A stretch of DNA of 64,000 nucleotides from Legionella quinlivanii (GTDB lineage: Bacteria; Pseudomonadota; Gammaproteobacteria; Legionellales; Legionellaceae), in assembly GCF_003265995.1 (NCBI RefSeq), contig NZ_MVJN01000003.1, positions 186,001 through 250,000 of the forward strand, read 5' to 3'. The position numbers and the translations under genes were made by a program. Below, in pieces: positions 27,271-35,519 of this stretch (position 1 is its first letter; every line of letters begins with the position of its first letter). Under the pieces are notes generated by a model, which did no database searches, was not told where the DNA came from, and saw only the letters and a list, made by a program, of their open reading frames with translations.

Positions 27271-27962
27271 GATTTTACATATTTCATATAGTTAGCGGAG
27301 CTTTTGCCGCAGTTAAACAGCAAGTCAAGTATACTGACATTGTGGGTAAACTCACCCCAAAGCTGGGGGTATTGGGTATATCCAGCATAATCAAACCAGG
27401 TCAATCTGATATTCTGCTCAGCGAAGACGTTCTCGTCGATATAATCTTTTGCAGCGGGCCCCGAGATGTACTCTGTGCCTTTGGCTTGCTGGCAAAGGTT
27501 AACCAGGCGTTCAGTCTTGCCTTCAGTCAGGCTGTAATCCCATGAATTGCTGATAATGGTTTTAATCTCTAAATAATGACAGACGGCCTGGATAAAAGAG
27601 CGATTTAATTCGGAAATATGAGTGAATTTATTAGTATATAAAGGCGCAAGCCAGGTGGATATTTCATTAAAACACTGAGCGCGGCGATAATTCTGATTGA
27701 TTGCTTTCCAATGATCCATCATCCATTCTGTACCATCAATCTCTGTGTCTCGAATGGATTGATGATATTTGCCTTTTACTTTTACAGGAACAGTTAACCA
27801 CTGAACTCCCTGAGGTGTTTTAATTTGGTTGCGATTGCGCCAATCACGACGTGTATATTGCATATCATCGAAAATTATTAGCTCATCTACAGCGGCAATC
27901 ATGTCGAAATAGCCTTTCCATGGGATGTAATTCGACTGGAGGATAGCAATTCTTTTTACCAA
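27267..27962 (-). CDS. WbqC-family protein
   Basis: 231 residues covering the WbqC family end to end. It begins [17 protein letters not shown], followed by [20 protein letters not shown] and a GAA-like segment [10 protein letters not shown]. The family is found in O-antigen loci with 4-amino-4,6-dideoxy sugars and is suspected to act in their N-acylation, but its reaction is not settled. Here it sits directly downstream of wecE/rmlA/rmlB, which make such a sugar, and upstream of the ACP/adenylation genes. A 118-nt gap separates it from wecE. Confidence 0.8.
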   Translation of the reverse strand: MVKRIAILQSNYIPWKGYFDMIAAVDELIIFDDMQYTRRDWRNRNQIKTPQGVQWLTVPVKVKGKYHQSIRDTEIDGTEWMMDHWKAINQNYRRAQCFNEISTWLAPLYTNKFTHISELNRSFIQAVCHYLEIKTIISNSWDYSLTEGKTERLVNLCQQAKGTEYISGPAAKDYIDENVFAEQNIRLTWFDYAGYTQYPQLWGEFTHNVSILDLLFNCGKSSANYMKYVKS

Positions 27963-28080
27963 GTCTCAGCTTCCTTTATGAAGATGATTTAATAGCGCGG
28001 ATAATATCACTTTCTATATGCATAGTGAATAAGTCCGGGACGGCCAGGAGTTTATTAAAGCTCATCCCGAGTGGCATAAA

Positions 28081-29229
28081 TTAATCAGTGAACAGTGCTT
28101 TTTCAAAATAGTTTTTTAATTGCTCAAGAATACACTGTATTTCAGTGAAGGATAAATTAAACCATAAAGGTAGACGAACCAGACGCTCGCTTTCTTTACT
28201 GGTGAAACGGTCTTGTCCTGAAAACCTGCCGAATTGAATGCCGGCAGGGCTGGAATGCAAGGGGATGTAGTGGAAAGTAGTCTGGACTCCTCGGCCTCTC
28301 ATCCATTCAATAAACGCTGTTCGCTCAGTGACTGTTGGTAACTTGAGATAATACATATGTGCATTATGCTGGCATTTTTCAGGAATAAAGGGGCGGGAAA
28401 TAAATTCGTTCAACTCATATGCTGCCAACGCGTCATGATAAATATTCCAGATACCTAGCCTTTGCTCATTGATAGCCTTGGCTTCCAGCAGTTGCGAATA
28501 CAGGTAGGCGGCCTGAAGTTCACCTGGCAAAAAACTTGAACCCAGGTCACGCCAGGTATATTTATCCACCTGACCTTTTAAAAATTGGGCACGATTGGTT
28601 CCTTTCTGGCGGATTACTTCCGCCCTTTCAATAAAGCGTTCATCATTGATGAGCAAAGCTCCGCCTTCACCCCCTGAGGTATAGTTTTTGGTTTCATGAA
28701 AGCTGTAGCAGCCGAAATGCCCAATAGTGCCCAGGGGACGTCCTTCATAGAAAGCCATCACTGCCTGCGCGGCATCCTCCACAACATAGAGCTGATATTT
28801 TTCTGCAAGTGCCATAATCGCATTCATTTCACAGGCCACCCCTGCATAATGAACGGGAACGATGGCTTTGGTTTTATCTGTAATCGCGGCTTCTATTTTT
28901 GTTTCGTCAATATTCATAGTATCAGGGCGAATATCAACAAAAACGATGGTCGCCCCTCTCAAGACGAAGGCATTGGCAGTGCTTACAAATGTATAGCTGG
29001 GCATAATCACTTCATCGCCCGGCTGAATATCAAGGAGTATTGCTGCCATTTCAAGCGCTGCGGTGCAGGAGGGGGTTAATAAGGTTTTTTTACAATGGAA
29101 TTGTTGTTCAAACCACTGCTGACATAACTGCGTGTAATGTCCATCGCCACAAAGTTTGGTACTCCGCATGGCTGCCAAAACATGCTGGTCTTCGGAAGTG
29201 GTGTAGGGCGGTTTATTAAATAGAATCAT
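28081..29229 (-). CDS. wecE: dTDP-4-amino-4,6-dideoxygalactose transaminase
   Basis: 382 residues and very close to enterobacterial WecE (RffA): it keeps SGKLCGDG-like (STKLCGDGHYTQ), LLTPSCTAALEMAA, GDEVIMPSYTFVSTANAF and FHETKNYTSGGEGGA, where the Lys is the PLP Schiff-base residue. It moves an amino group from glutamate to C4 of dTDP-4-keto-6-deoxyglucose, giving dTDP-Fuc4N (galacto configuration). It lies 11 nt downstream of rmlA, and rmlB supplies the substrate. The high similarity makes the sugar identity firmer than for other genes here. Confidence 0.92.
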   Translation of the reverse strand: MILFNKPPYTTSEDQHVLAAMRSTKLCGDGHYTQLCQQWFEQQFHCKKTLLTPSCTAALEMAAILLDIQPGDEVIMPSYTFVSTANAFVLRGATIVFVDIRPDTMNIDETKIEAAITDKTKAIVPVHYAGVACEMNAIMALAEKYQLYVVEDAAQAVMAFYEGRPLGTIGHFGCYSFHETKNYTSGGEGGALLINDERFIERAEVIRQKGTNRAQFLKGQVDKYTWRDLGSSFLPGELQAAYLYSQLLEAKAINEQRLGIWNIYHDALAAYELNEFISRPFIPEKCQHNAHMYYLKLPTVTERTAFIEWMRGRGVQTTFHYIPLHSSPAGIQFGRFSGQDRFTSKESERLVRLPLWFNLSFTEIQCILEQLKNYFEKALFTD

Positions 29230-29240
29230 GTCGTTCGCCT

Positions 29241-30194
29241 TTATATTGTGTTTAGCTCAAGGCTGTCTGCGCTTTTTTGTTCTTCATAGAGCAATGACTG
29301 CAAATAGGCGCCATAACTGTTTTTACTCATGCTATGAACAAGTGCAGAGAGTTCTTCGGTGCTTAACCAGCCATTATGGTAGGCAATTTCTTCCAGGCAT
29401 GCGATTTTAAGCCCCTGTCGATTTTCAATTGCCTGCACGAACGTCCCTGCTTCGAGAAGACTTTCATGTGTACCGGCATCAAGCCAGGCAAAGCCGCGGC
29501 CTAATAGTTCGACATGCAGGTCATTGCGATCAAGATAGACTTGATTGACCTGAGTAATCTCTAGCTCACCTCGTTTAGAGGGTTTCATGTGTTTGGCAAT
29601 GTTGACTACGTCATTGTCATAAAAATAAAGCCCGGTTACTGCATAATTGGATTTGGGGTTTATCGGTTTTTCTTCAATAGAAAGCGCGCGCAGGTGCTCG
29701 TCAAATTCAATTACACCAAAACGATGAGGATCTTTGACACGGTAAGCAAAAATGGTTGCACCTGTTCCACGCGACAATGCCTCTTGTAGCTTGGGAGTCA
29801 GACCCTGGCCATAGTAAATGTTATCTCCAAGAATTAAACAGACTTTTTCCTTGCCGATGAACTCTTCGCCGATGATAAAAGCCTGTGCCAGCCCCTCAGG
29901 TTTTGGCTGGACCATGTAGGTTAGTTTAATCCCAAACTGCTCGCCATTACCCAGCAAATATTTAAAAGAAGCCTGTTCCTCAGGGGTGGTGATGATCAGA
30001 ATGTCGCGAATACCTGCCAGCATCAGAACCGATAAGGGATAGTAAATCATCGGCTTATCGTAAATAGGAAGTAATTGCTTTGAAACGCCTTTGGTGATGG
30101 GATGGAGCCTGGTGCCAGCCCCACCTGAAAGAATGATGCCTTTTGTATTGGTGGGCTGGGGTTTGAAGATAAACGGGTTCACTTGACGGCTCAT
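29241..30194 (-). CDS. rmlA: Glucose-1-phosphate thymidylyltransferase
   Basis: 317 residues. The nucleotidyltransferase signature [16 protein letters not shown] is followed by [17 protein letters not shown], and later [10 protein letters not shown] and the metal-binding region. It makes dTDP-glucose from dTTP and glucose-1-phosphate. It has about 17 extra N-terminal residues compared with typical RmlA; no internal Met could replace the start, and the ATG overlaps the rmlB stop (ATGA), so the extension seems real. Also named rfbA. Confidence 0.92.
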   Translation of the reverse strand: MSRQVNPFIFKPQPTNTKGIILSGGAGTRLHPITKGVSKQLLPIYDKPMIYYPLSVLMLAGIRDILIITTPEEQASFKYLLGNGEQFGIKLTYMVQPKPEGLAQAFIIGEEFIGKEKVCLILGDNIYYGQGLTPKLQEALSRGTGATIFAYRVKDPHRFGVIEFDEHLRALSIEEKPINPKSNYAVTGLYFYDNDVVNIAKHMKPSKRGELEITQVNQVYLDRNDLHVELLGRGFAWLDAGTHESLLEAGTFVQAIENRQGLKIACLEEIAYHNGWLSTEELSALVHSMSKNSYGAYLQSLLYEEQKSADSLELNTI

Positions 30195-31264
30195 ACTAAT
30201 GCATCCCCATGTTCACGATGATTGAATACCTGTTGTTTTGATAAAAGCTTAGTGCTCCAGGAGCGGTTTTCAACATACCATTGAATGGTCTTGCGAAGTC
30301 CCGTCTCAAAGTTTTCCTGCGGAGTCCAGCCTAGTTCTTTTTGCATTTTACTCGCATCAATAGCATAACGTTGATCATGTCCCGGTCTATCTGTCACATA
30401 GGTAATGAGATCGGAATAATTATTGATTCCTTTGGGCTTAACTGGCGCAATTTCTTCAAGTTGTGAACAAAGAGCTAACACCACCTCAATATTTCTTTTT
30501 TCATTATGCCCGCCTATGTTATAGGTCTCTCCGGCTCTGCCCGCCGTAAGAACGCGATAGAGTGCGCGCACATGATCATCAACATAAAGCCAGTCGCGGA
30601 CCTGCTTGCCATCTCCATAAATTGGCAGAGGCTTACCAGCCAGGGCGTTTGAAATCATCAAGGGAATCAGTTTTTCAGGAAATTGAAAGGGTCCGTAATT
30701 ATTAGAGCAATTACTGATTAGTACGGGCAAACCATAGGTGCGATGCCAAGCGCGAACCAGATGATCGGAGCTTGCTTTACTGGCAGAATAAGGTGAATTG
30801 GGCGCATAACTGGTGGTTTCTGTGAAAAGCTCGTCATTATGCTCAAGCTCCCCATATACTTCGTCTGTTGAAACATGATGAAAACGAAAGCTTTTTTGCC
30901 GGGATACGGGTAATTGCTGCCAATACTCAAGCGCTGACTGAAGTAAATTAAAAGTACCTACAATATTGGTATAAATAAAGCTGGCAGGGCCTTCAATTGA
31001 GCGATCCACATGCGTTTCGGCGGCCAGGTGCATAACGGCATCGGGACGATGGATTTTAAAAAGCTCTCTTATTTTTTGCGCGGAACAAATATCGACCTGC
31101 TCGAAGAGATAATTGGGACTTTCGCTGATGGTACTGAGAGATTCGAGATTTCCTGCATAAGTCAGGCAGTCGACATTAATCACCTGATGATCGGTATGGG
31201 TTATCAAATGGCGAACCAGGGCTGAGCCAATAAATCCTGCACCTCCAGTTACGAGAATTTTCAT
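30191..31264 (-). CDS. rmlB: dTDP-glucose 4,6-dehydratase
   Basis: Start ATG at 31264 with AGGAT before it, rather than an upstream in-frame start at 31330, which adds an uncharacteristic 22-residue head. 357 residues. [20 protein letters not shown] is the NAD-binding end, VDRSIEGP and STDEVYGEL hold active-site residues, and [15 protein letters not shown] contains Tyr-x3-Lys. It makes dTDP-4-keto-6-deoxy-glucose. First gene of the long operon. No rmlC or rmlD follows, so rhamnose is not the local product. Confidence 0.93.
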   Translation of the reverse strand: MKILVTGGAGFIGSALVRHLITHTDHQVINVDCLTYAGNLESLSTISESPNYLFEQVDICSAQKIRELFKIHRPDAVMHLAAETHVDRSIEGPASFIYTNIVGTFNLLQSALEYWQQLPVSRQKSFRFHHVSTDEVYGELEHNDELFTETTSYAPNSPYSASKASSDHLVRAWHRTYGLPVLISNCSNNYGPFQFPEKLIPLMISNALAGKPLPIYGDGKQVRDWLYVDDHVRALYRVLTAGRAGETYNIGGHNEKRNIEVVLALCSQLEEIAPVKPKGINNYSDLITYVTDRPGHDQRYAIDASKMQKELGWTPQENFETGLRKTIQWYVENRSWSTKLLSKQQVFNHREHGDALV

Positions 31265-31406
31265 ACTTAATCCTGTTAAATCGAAAAATTCGGGGATTAA
31301 CCCAACCGGGGTATTTTCCCTTCTTCTCAAGGAGAATACAACTCTTAACCCATAATTTCTGCCAGATTAAGGTCTGTATATATTTCATCTCATTTCCTTA
31401 CAAATT

Positions 31407-31494
31407 GTGTCATTCCTGCTCAGGCAGGAATCCATCTCATCACCGGCACTTAGCCAAATCATGGATGGATTTCCGCCTGCGCGGAAATGACACA
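31407..31494. repeat. Palindromic intergenic repeat, family A, copy 1
   Basis: About 88 nt flanked by complementary ends (TGTGTCATTCC ... GGAAATGACACA), with inner palindromes CCTGCTCAGGCAGG and CCGCCTGCGCGG. It matches copies at 33332-33419 and 49630-49715. No gene is seen in it. Such REP-like or MITE-like elements are common between gammaproteobacterial genes. Confidence 0.75.
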
Positions 31495-31549
31495 GCTGCC
31501 TAATTTTTATGAGGATGTCTCAGGCAATTGCCAACGAACCTAGAGGAGC

Positions 31550-31936
31550 TTACTTTTGAGCCGGTTTTCGCTTATTAGGCAAGCCAATAATCAGCTTGTT
31601 CAGATAATAGGTTAGAGGGACCATCGCTGCAATCACCAGCAAGGGGGCGAGCTGCTGAGAAATGTTAAAATGTTCAACTAAAGTTCCTAGCAGGGCCGCC
31701 GAGATCAGATATTGCAGAACGTAAATCAAAGGATAGGTAAATAAACCTTTCCAGTGCAACTCCGCTTTAAAAACAATTACCGTATTAAACCAGTAGGCCA
31801 GCAATACGCCTAAAAAATAGCCGATGAAATAAGCCCACTGATAGTCGATAAGATGATTCAGGCTAAGATATATGAGATAAGTAAAGCTGGTTGTAAGCCC
31901 GCCGCCCAGCCCGAAAAGCAGCCACCGTTTAATCAT
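31550..31936 (-). CDS. GtrA-like small membrane protein
   Basis: 128 residues with four predicted helices and the family head RWLLFGLGGGLTTSFTYLIYL. It is only distantly similar to the other GtrA at 19229-19651. It is followed after about 100 nt on the same strand by nothing obvious, and its upstream neighbour is the repeat near 31.4 kb, so it looks monocistronic. Role in lipid-linked sugar flipping is family-based. The adjacent acyltransferase-3 gene (32035-33201) is on the same strand upstream. Confidence 0.75.
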   Translation of the reverse strand: MIKRWLLFGLGGGLTTSFTYLIYLSLNHLIDYQWAYFIGYFLGVLLAYWFNTVIVFKAELHWKGLFTYPLIYVLQYLISAALLGTLVEHFNISQQLAPLLVIAAMVPLTYYLNKLIIGLPNKRKPAQK

Positions 31937-32034
31937 TATTCACTCTGAATTTGCAATGACGCAGGGAAGGTTAATATTTAAAATGATTTATCAAGTGTAC
32001 CATAATGCGTCAGAAAATGGGGATTTATCCACAG

Positions 32035-33201
32035 TCAGCGCCCCATTCGCTTTGCCAGTCGTTTGCCAAAGCGGTTAGTTGGCAATTCAACCCAGCGATG
32101 CAGGAGCAACGCCAGTGAAATAGCGATAATTCCAGCGAGCAGAATGGCGAGTATGGCCGGAAATTTTTTTACATAAGTCAGCCAGTAAATCAACACATAA
32201 CTAGGCAATAAATGAACCACATAAAGAGGATAGCTTATGTTGCCAAGCCAGATAAACAGGGGTGGGGCTGAAATCTGTTCTCTGAAGCGATACGCGACTG
32301 CGAAAATAATCAATGCCAGGCCATAATTAAAAGTGCCAGGATACCATTGTGACTGATAATCGCTTCGCGACCAAAGCAACATGAACAGCAGGAAAAAGGC
32401 GATGACTAGTGTCGTCATTTGCCGGGTCGACAGGAAATTGCGGCAATGCCAGTTAAAACAGGTACCAATTAGCATATACACAATGTAGACCGCCGAGTTT
32501 CCGCTGGCATGAGCTAATCCATACCAGGAAATGCTAAGCGTCCACTGATTAACCCGATTATCCATGCCTAACTGCGTTTCAGAAAGAATTAAGCCGATAA
32601 GGCCTGTGCAGACTACCAGAGCGATAAGGTCCATTTTTTTTCCCGAGGTCAGCAACCCGGAGAAAAGCGCGCAAAGAAGATAGAATTTAATTTCAATTTG
32701 TAATGTCCAGCTGATTGCATCGAGACTTGGAACCCAAAACAAATCCCGGGTAAGGCTGAGCTGGGCCAGAATATCAAATGTTCCTATCCATAGTTTTCCT
32801 CGGTGAAATAATAAAAGGGCTACTAATGCGAAAAAGAAAGCGGCCCAATAAGTGGGATAAATTCTAAAGAAACGCGTTATCAAAAACTGGGTCTTTGAAT
32901 ATTTGGCCAGTGAAAAGGGTATGACAAAACCGCTGATTAGAAAAAACAAAGAGACGCCAAAATGGCTGTACCTGAACCAGCCCGTATCATTGATAATAGA
33001 CACCAGTTCTGGCGGGTAGGGTGCCGCTTCACAGACTCGAAGACCCAATAACTGGCAGACTGCCAGGTGATTTAACCAGAAATGACCCAGCAGATGCGCT
33101 CCTAAAAAAACGATGGCAGAGGCCAATCCTCTGAGAAGATGAGCAAACAGATAATGGTGTTCTGGTAAGGGATGCTGCGGTTTGTCAGTGCTGGAGGTCA
33201 T
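32035..33201 (-). CDS. Acyltransferase family 3 membrane protein
   Basis: 388 residues, ten or so membrane helices. The Acyl_transf_3 start is FAHLLRGLASAIVFLGAHLLGHFW, followed by GVSLFFLISGFVIPF and SWTLQIEIKFYLLCALF. It belongs with OafA-like sugar acetyltransferases. It is probably in one unit with the GtrA gene downstream (98-nt gap), so both may modify a surface sugar. No soluble SGNH domain is fused at the C-terminus. Confidence 0.8.
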   Translation of the reverse strand: MTSSTDKPQHPLPEHHYLFAHLLRGLASAIVFLGAHLLGHFWLNHLAVCQLLGLRVCEAAPYPPELVSIINDTGWFRYSHFGVSLFFLISGFVIPFSLAKYSKTQFLITRFFRIYPTYWAAFFFALVALLLFHRGKLWIGTFDILAQLSLTRDLFWVPSLDAISWTLQIEIKFYLLCALFSGLLTSGKKMDLIALVVCTGLIGLILSETQLGMDNRVNQWTLSISWYGLAHASGNSAVYIVYMLIGTCFNWHCRNFLSTRQMTTLVIAFFLLFMLLWSRSDYQSQWYPGTFNYGLALIIFAVAYRFREQISAPPLFIWLGNISYPLYVVHLLPSYVLIYWLTYVKKFPAILAILLAGIIAISLALLLHRWVELPTNRFGKRLAKRMGR

Positions 33202-33331
33202 ATCTCAACCTGAAAACCAATGAAGATCGGCTTTAATATTGATTAATATGCCATTTTTAGGGATCTGTGGGGAGCTGTCAAGTGAGGGTAATGAGGTATT
33301 CCCATACTTTTCATTCAAATTATGCGCAAGT

Positions 33332-33419
33332 CGTGCCATTCCCGCGCAGGCGGGAATCTATTTCATCATAGGCACTGTGCCAAATCATCGATGGTTTTCC
33401 GCCTGCGCGGAAATGACAG
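33332..33419. repeat. Palindromic intergenic repeat, family A, copy 2
   Basis: About 88 nt, clearly homologous to 31407-31494: the shared parts are CCATTCCCGCGCAGGCGGGAAT at the left, GCCAAATCAT in the middle and CCGCCTGCGCGGAAATGACA at the right. It fills most of the gap between the acyltransferase-3 and TlpA-like genes and could also act as a terminator for either. Confidence 0.75.
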
Positions 33420-33450
33420 AAATCGAAGCTGTCTTTCAGACTTGGCAGGC

Positions 33451-33894
33451 TTAACCAATTGCCTCGTTCAAAGAATCCCGTGTTTGCTCACCGTAAAGTA
33501 TCTTAACCAGTTTGCCCTGAGGATTCAGAACGAAAGTGGCAGGCACCGCGCGAGGCTGCTCAAAATTCAATGAATGACCCGGATCAACTGCCAGGCAGGG
33601 GTAAGTGATTCCGTGTTGTTTAATCAGTCTCCGTTGCTCACGCAATGGCAGCTCATCATAATTGACGGCAAAAAGAGCTATTTTCTCTTTATTATTCTTA
33701 TAAAAACTGTTGAGTTCATGGATCTCATTCAGACAGGGCTGGCACCAGCTTGCCCAGTAATTAATTAACACCCATTTGCCTCTCAGGCTGCTCAGATCAA
33801 TTTGTTTGCCTTCCGTATCAGTGAGAACAGTCGCCTGAGCCAGGGAAAAAACAGAAGTGAATAGCAATGCTATAATCAATTTTGCAACAGTCAC
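33451..33894 (-). CDS. TlpA/ResA-like periplasmic thioredoxin-fold protein
   Basis: 147 residues. The start is GTG at 33894, set by a strong GAGGAGG ribosome site about 7 nt upstream. A signal peptide (residues 1 to about 21, ending SLAQA) precedes a short AhpC/TSA-type domain. The redox motif is WCQPC near residue 51, and the cis-Pro segment is AVPATFVLN. Family members reduce disulfides in the periplasm, for example during cytochrome c maturation. It stands alone, divergent from the pirin gene. Short for the family but with all core elements. Confidence 0.8.
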   Translation of the reverse strand: MTVAKLIIALLFTSVFSLAQATVLTDTEGKQIDLSSLRGKWVLINYWASWCQPCLNEIHELNSFYKNNKEKIALFAVNYDELPLREQRRLIKQHGITYPCLAVDPGHSLNFEQPRAVPATFVLNPQGKLVKILYGEQTRDSLNEAIG

Positions 33895-34005
33895 AATGTC
33901 CTCCTCGAGGTTGAAACAGCCGTTAGTTTATCATAGGCTGGCAAAAACAGAACAATGTTCAGGTATAATTAAACCTTCGGGGCAGTCACGCAGCAGGAGC
34001 TTCTT

Positions 34006-34833
34006 ATGAGTCAACGTAAAGTGGCAAAGTTATTGACCGGTCATTTAGTTCGCGAAGGGGGCGGCGTCAAGCTTCAGCGTTATATTGGGATGGAACGCGA
34101 TAATCCCTATGAGCCAATGCTCTTGTTCGATTTTTTTGATAGCGGCAATCCGCTGGATTACATCGCCGGATTTCCCTCCCATCCGCATCGTGGTTTTGAA
34201 ACCATCACTTACCTGCTGGAGGGACAGATAGAACATCAGGACAACCATGGTCACAAAGGCGTGATTGGTCCTGGTGATGTGCAATGGATGACCGCAGGCC
34301 GAGGGATTATTCACTCAGAAATGCCTAAAGAGTCTTCACGACTGACAGGTCTACAACTATGGCTAAATTTACCTGCGGACAAAAAAATGATTCAGCCCGC
34401 TTATCAGGAGTTTACTGCAGAGCAATTAGCTTATGAAGCGTTACCAAATGGGGGTGAGCTTAAACTAATTGCCGGTGAACGAGAAGCTGCCTCATCTCCA
34501 GTGAAGGGTATCGCGACTGATCCCTTGTTTTTTGATATAAAATTACCCCCGGAAAGCGAGTTTCTGCAGAAGGTAGCGGAAAGCCATCAATGTTTAGTAT
34601 TTGTCTTGAAAGGAGAGTTGCTTATTGATTCGCAGCGAATAGCCAGTAAAGAAATGGCAATCCTTTCTTCCGGGGATGAAGTACACTTGGAAACGAGCAC
34701 AGAGGCCTGTCATTGCATTTTGATTGCAGCGCGCAAACTCAATGAACCCATCGCTCGTCTCGGGCCTTTTGTCATGAATACACAAGAGGAAATATTTCAG
34801 GCAGTTGAAGATTTCAGAAATAACCAGTTTTAA
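34006..34833 (+). CDS. Pirin-family cupin protein
   Basis: 275 residues, two cupin domains. The pirin signature is plain: HPHRGFETITYLLEG with metal-binding His, then QWMTAGRGIIHSEMP. Good ribosome site (CAGGAG). Bacterial pirins such as YhaK/YhhW may have quercetinase activity or sense redox state; the true substrate is mostly unknown. It is followed after 36 nt by wrbA on the same strand, a pairing consistent with redox or quinone stress. Confidence 0.85.
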   Translation: MSQRKVAKLLTGHLVREGGGVKLQRYIGMERDNPYEPMLLFDFFDSGNPLDYIAGFPSHPHRGFETITYLLEGQIEHQDNHGHKGVIGPGDVQWMTAGRGIIHSEMPKESSRLTGLQLWLNLPADKKMIQPAYQEFTAEQLAYEALPNGGELKLIAGEREAASSPVKGIATDPLFFDIKLPPESEFLQKVAESHQCLVFVLKGELLIDSQRIASKEMAILSSGDEVHLETSTEACHCILIAARKLNEPIARLGPFVMNTQEEIFQAVEDFRNNQF

Positions 34834-34869
34834 TCAGTACTGTGGGGCCATAAATTAAAGGAGAAGGAA

Positions 34870-35469
34870 ATGGCGAAGGTTTTAGTGTTGTATTATTCAA
34901 GTTATGGGCATGTGGAAACGATGGCCGAGGAGGTTAGTAAGGGAGCAAAGGAAGTAGACGGCGTTGAAGTTACCCTCAAACGGGTTCCCGAAACCATGCC
35001 GGAAGACATTGCCAAAAAAGCAGGCGTCAAACTTAATCAGGAGGCGCCGGTTGCCAGTCCGCAGGAACTTGCCAATTATGACGCCATTATCTTTGGTACG
35101 CCAACGCGTTTCGGCAATATGGCGGCCCAAATGCGTAATTTTCTTGATCAGACCGGCGGTCTGTGGGTAAACGGCGGTCTCGTCGGTAAAATCGCTTCCG
35201 TGTTTGTATCAACTGGAACTGGAGGCGGTAATGAATCCACTATCATTTCATTCTGGAATACCCTTATTCATCACGGAATGATTATCGTCGGAGTGCCTTA
35301 TTCCGAAAAAGGTTTAACCGATCTTAGTGAAATGCGCGGCAGCTCCCCTTACGGCGCAGGAACTATTGCTGGTTCTGACGGAAAGCGAACGCCTTCAGAA
35401 ATTGAGCGGCAGATTGCCCGTTTTCAGGGTAAGCATGTGGCTTCGATAGCCAAACGTTTGTGCGGTTAA
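34870..35469 (+). CDS. wrbA: NAD(P)H:quinone oxidoreductase WrbA
   Basis: 199 residues, the family's usual length. The flavodoxin-like FMN site starts [17 protein letters not shown], with [22 protein letters not shown] and the [12 protein letters not shown] loop typical of WrbA. It reduces quinones by two electrons with NAD(P)H as a tetramer in the cytoplasm. A strong AAAGGAGAAGG ribosome site precedes the ATG. It is co-directional with pirin and followed by a hairpin terminator at 35483. Confidence 0.95.
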   Translation: MAKVLVLYYSSYGHVETMAEEVSKGAKEVDGVEVTLKRVPETMPEDIAKKAGVKLNQEAPVASPQELANYDAIIFGTPTRFGNMAAQMRNFLDQTGGLWVNGGLVGKIASVFVSTGTGGGNESTIISFWNTLIHHGMIIVGVPYSEKGLTDLSEMRGSSPYGAGTIAGSDGKRTPSEIERQIARFQGKHVASIAKRLCG

Positions 35470-35482
35470 CTAAAGTTAAGAC

Positions 35483-35507
35483 AAGGACCCGCTGACGACG
35501 GGTCCTT
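35483..35507. terminator. Hairpin between wrbA and the kinase gene
   Basis: Perfect 8-bp inverted repeat (AAGGACCC / GGGTCCTT) with a 9-nt loop, 14 nt after the wrbA stop and 13 nt before the end of the convergent kinase gene. The flanks are AT-rich on the right. It can serve both strands. Confidence 0.7.
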
Positions 35508-35519
35508 AATTATAAAGGA

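Noticed and set aside
33239-33573. Plus-strand open frames of 71-83 codons
   Set aside because: They read through repeat 33332-33419 and the antisense of the TlpA-like gene.
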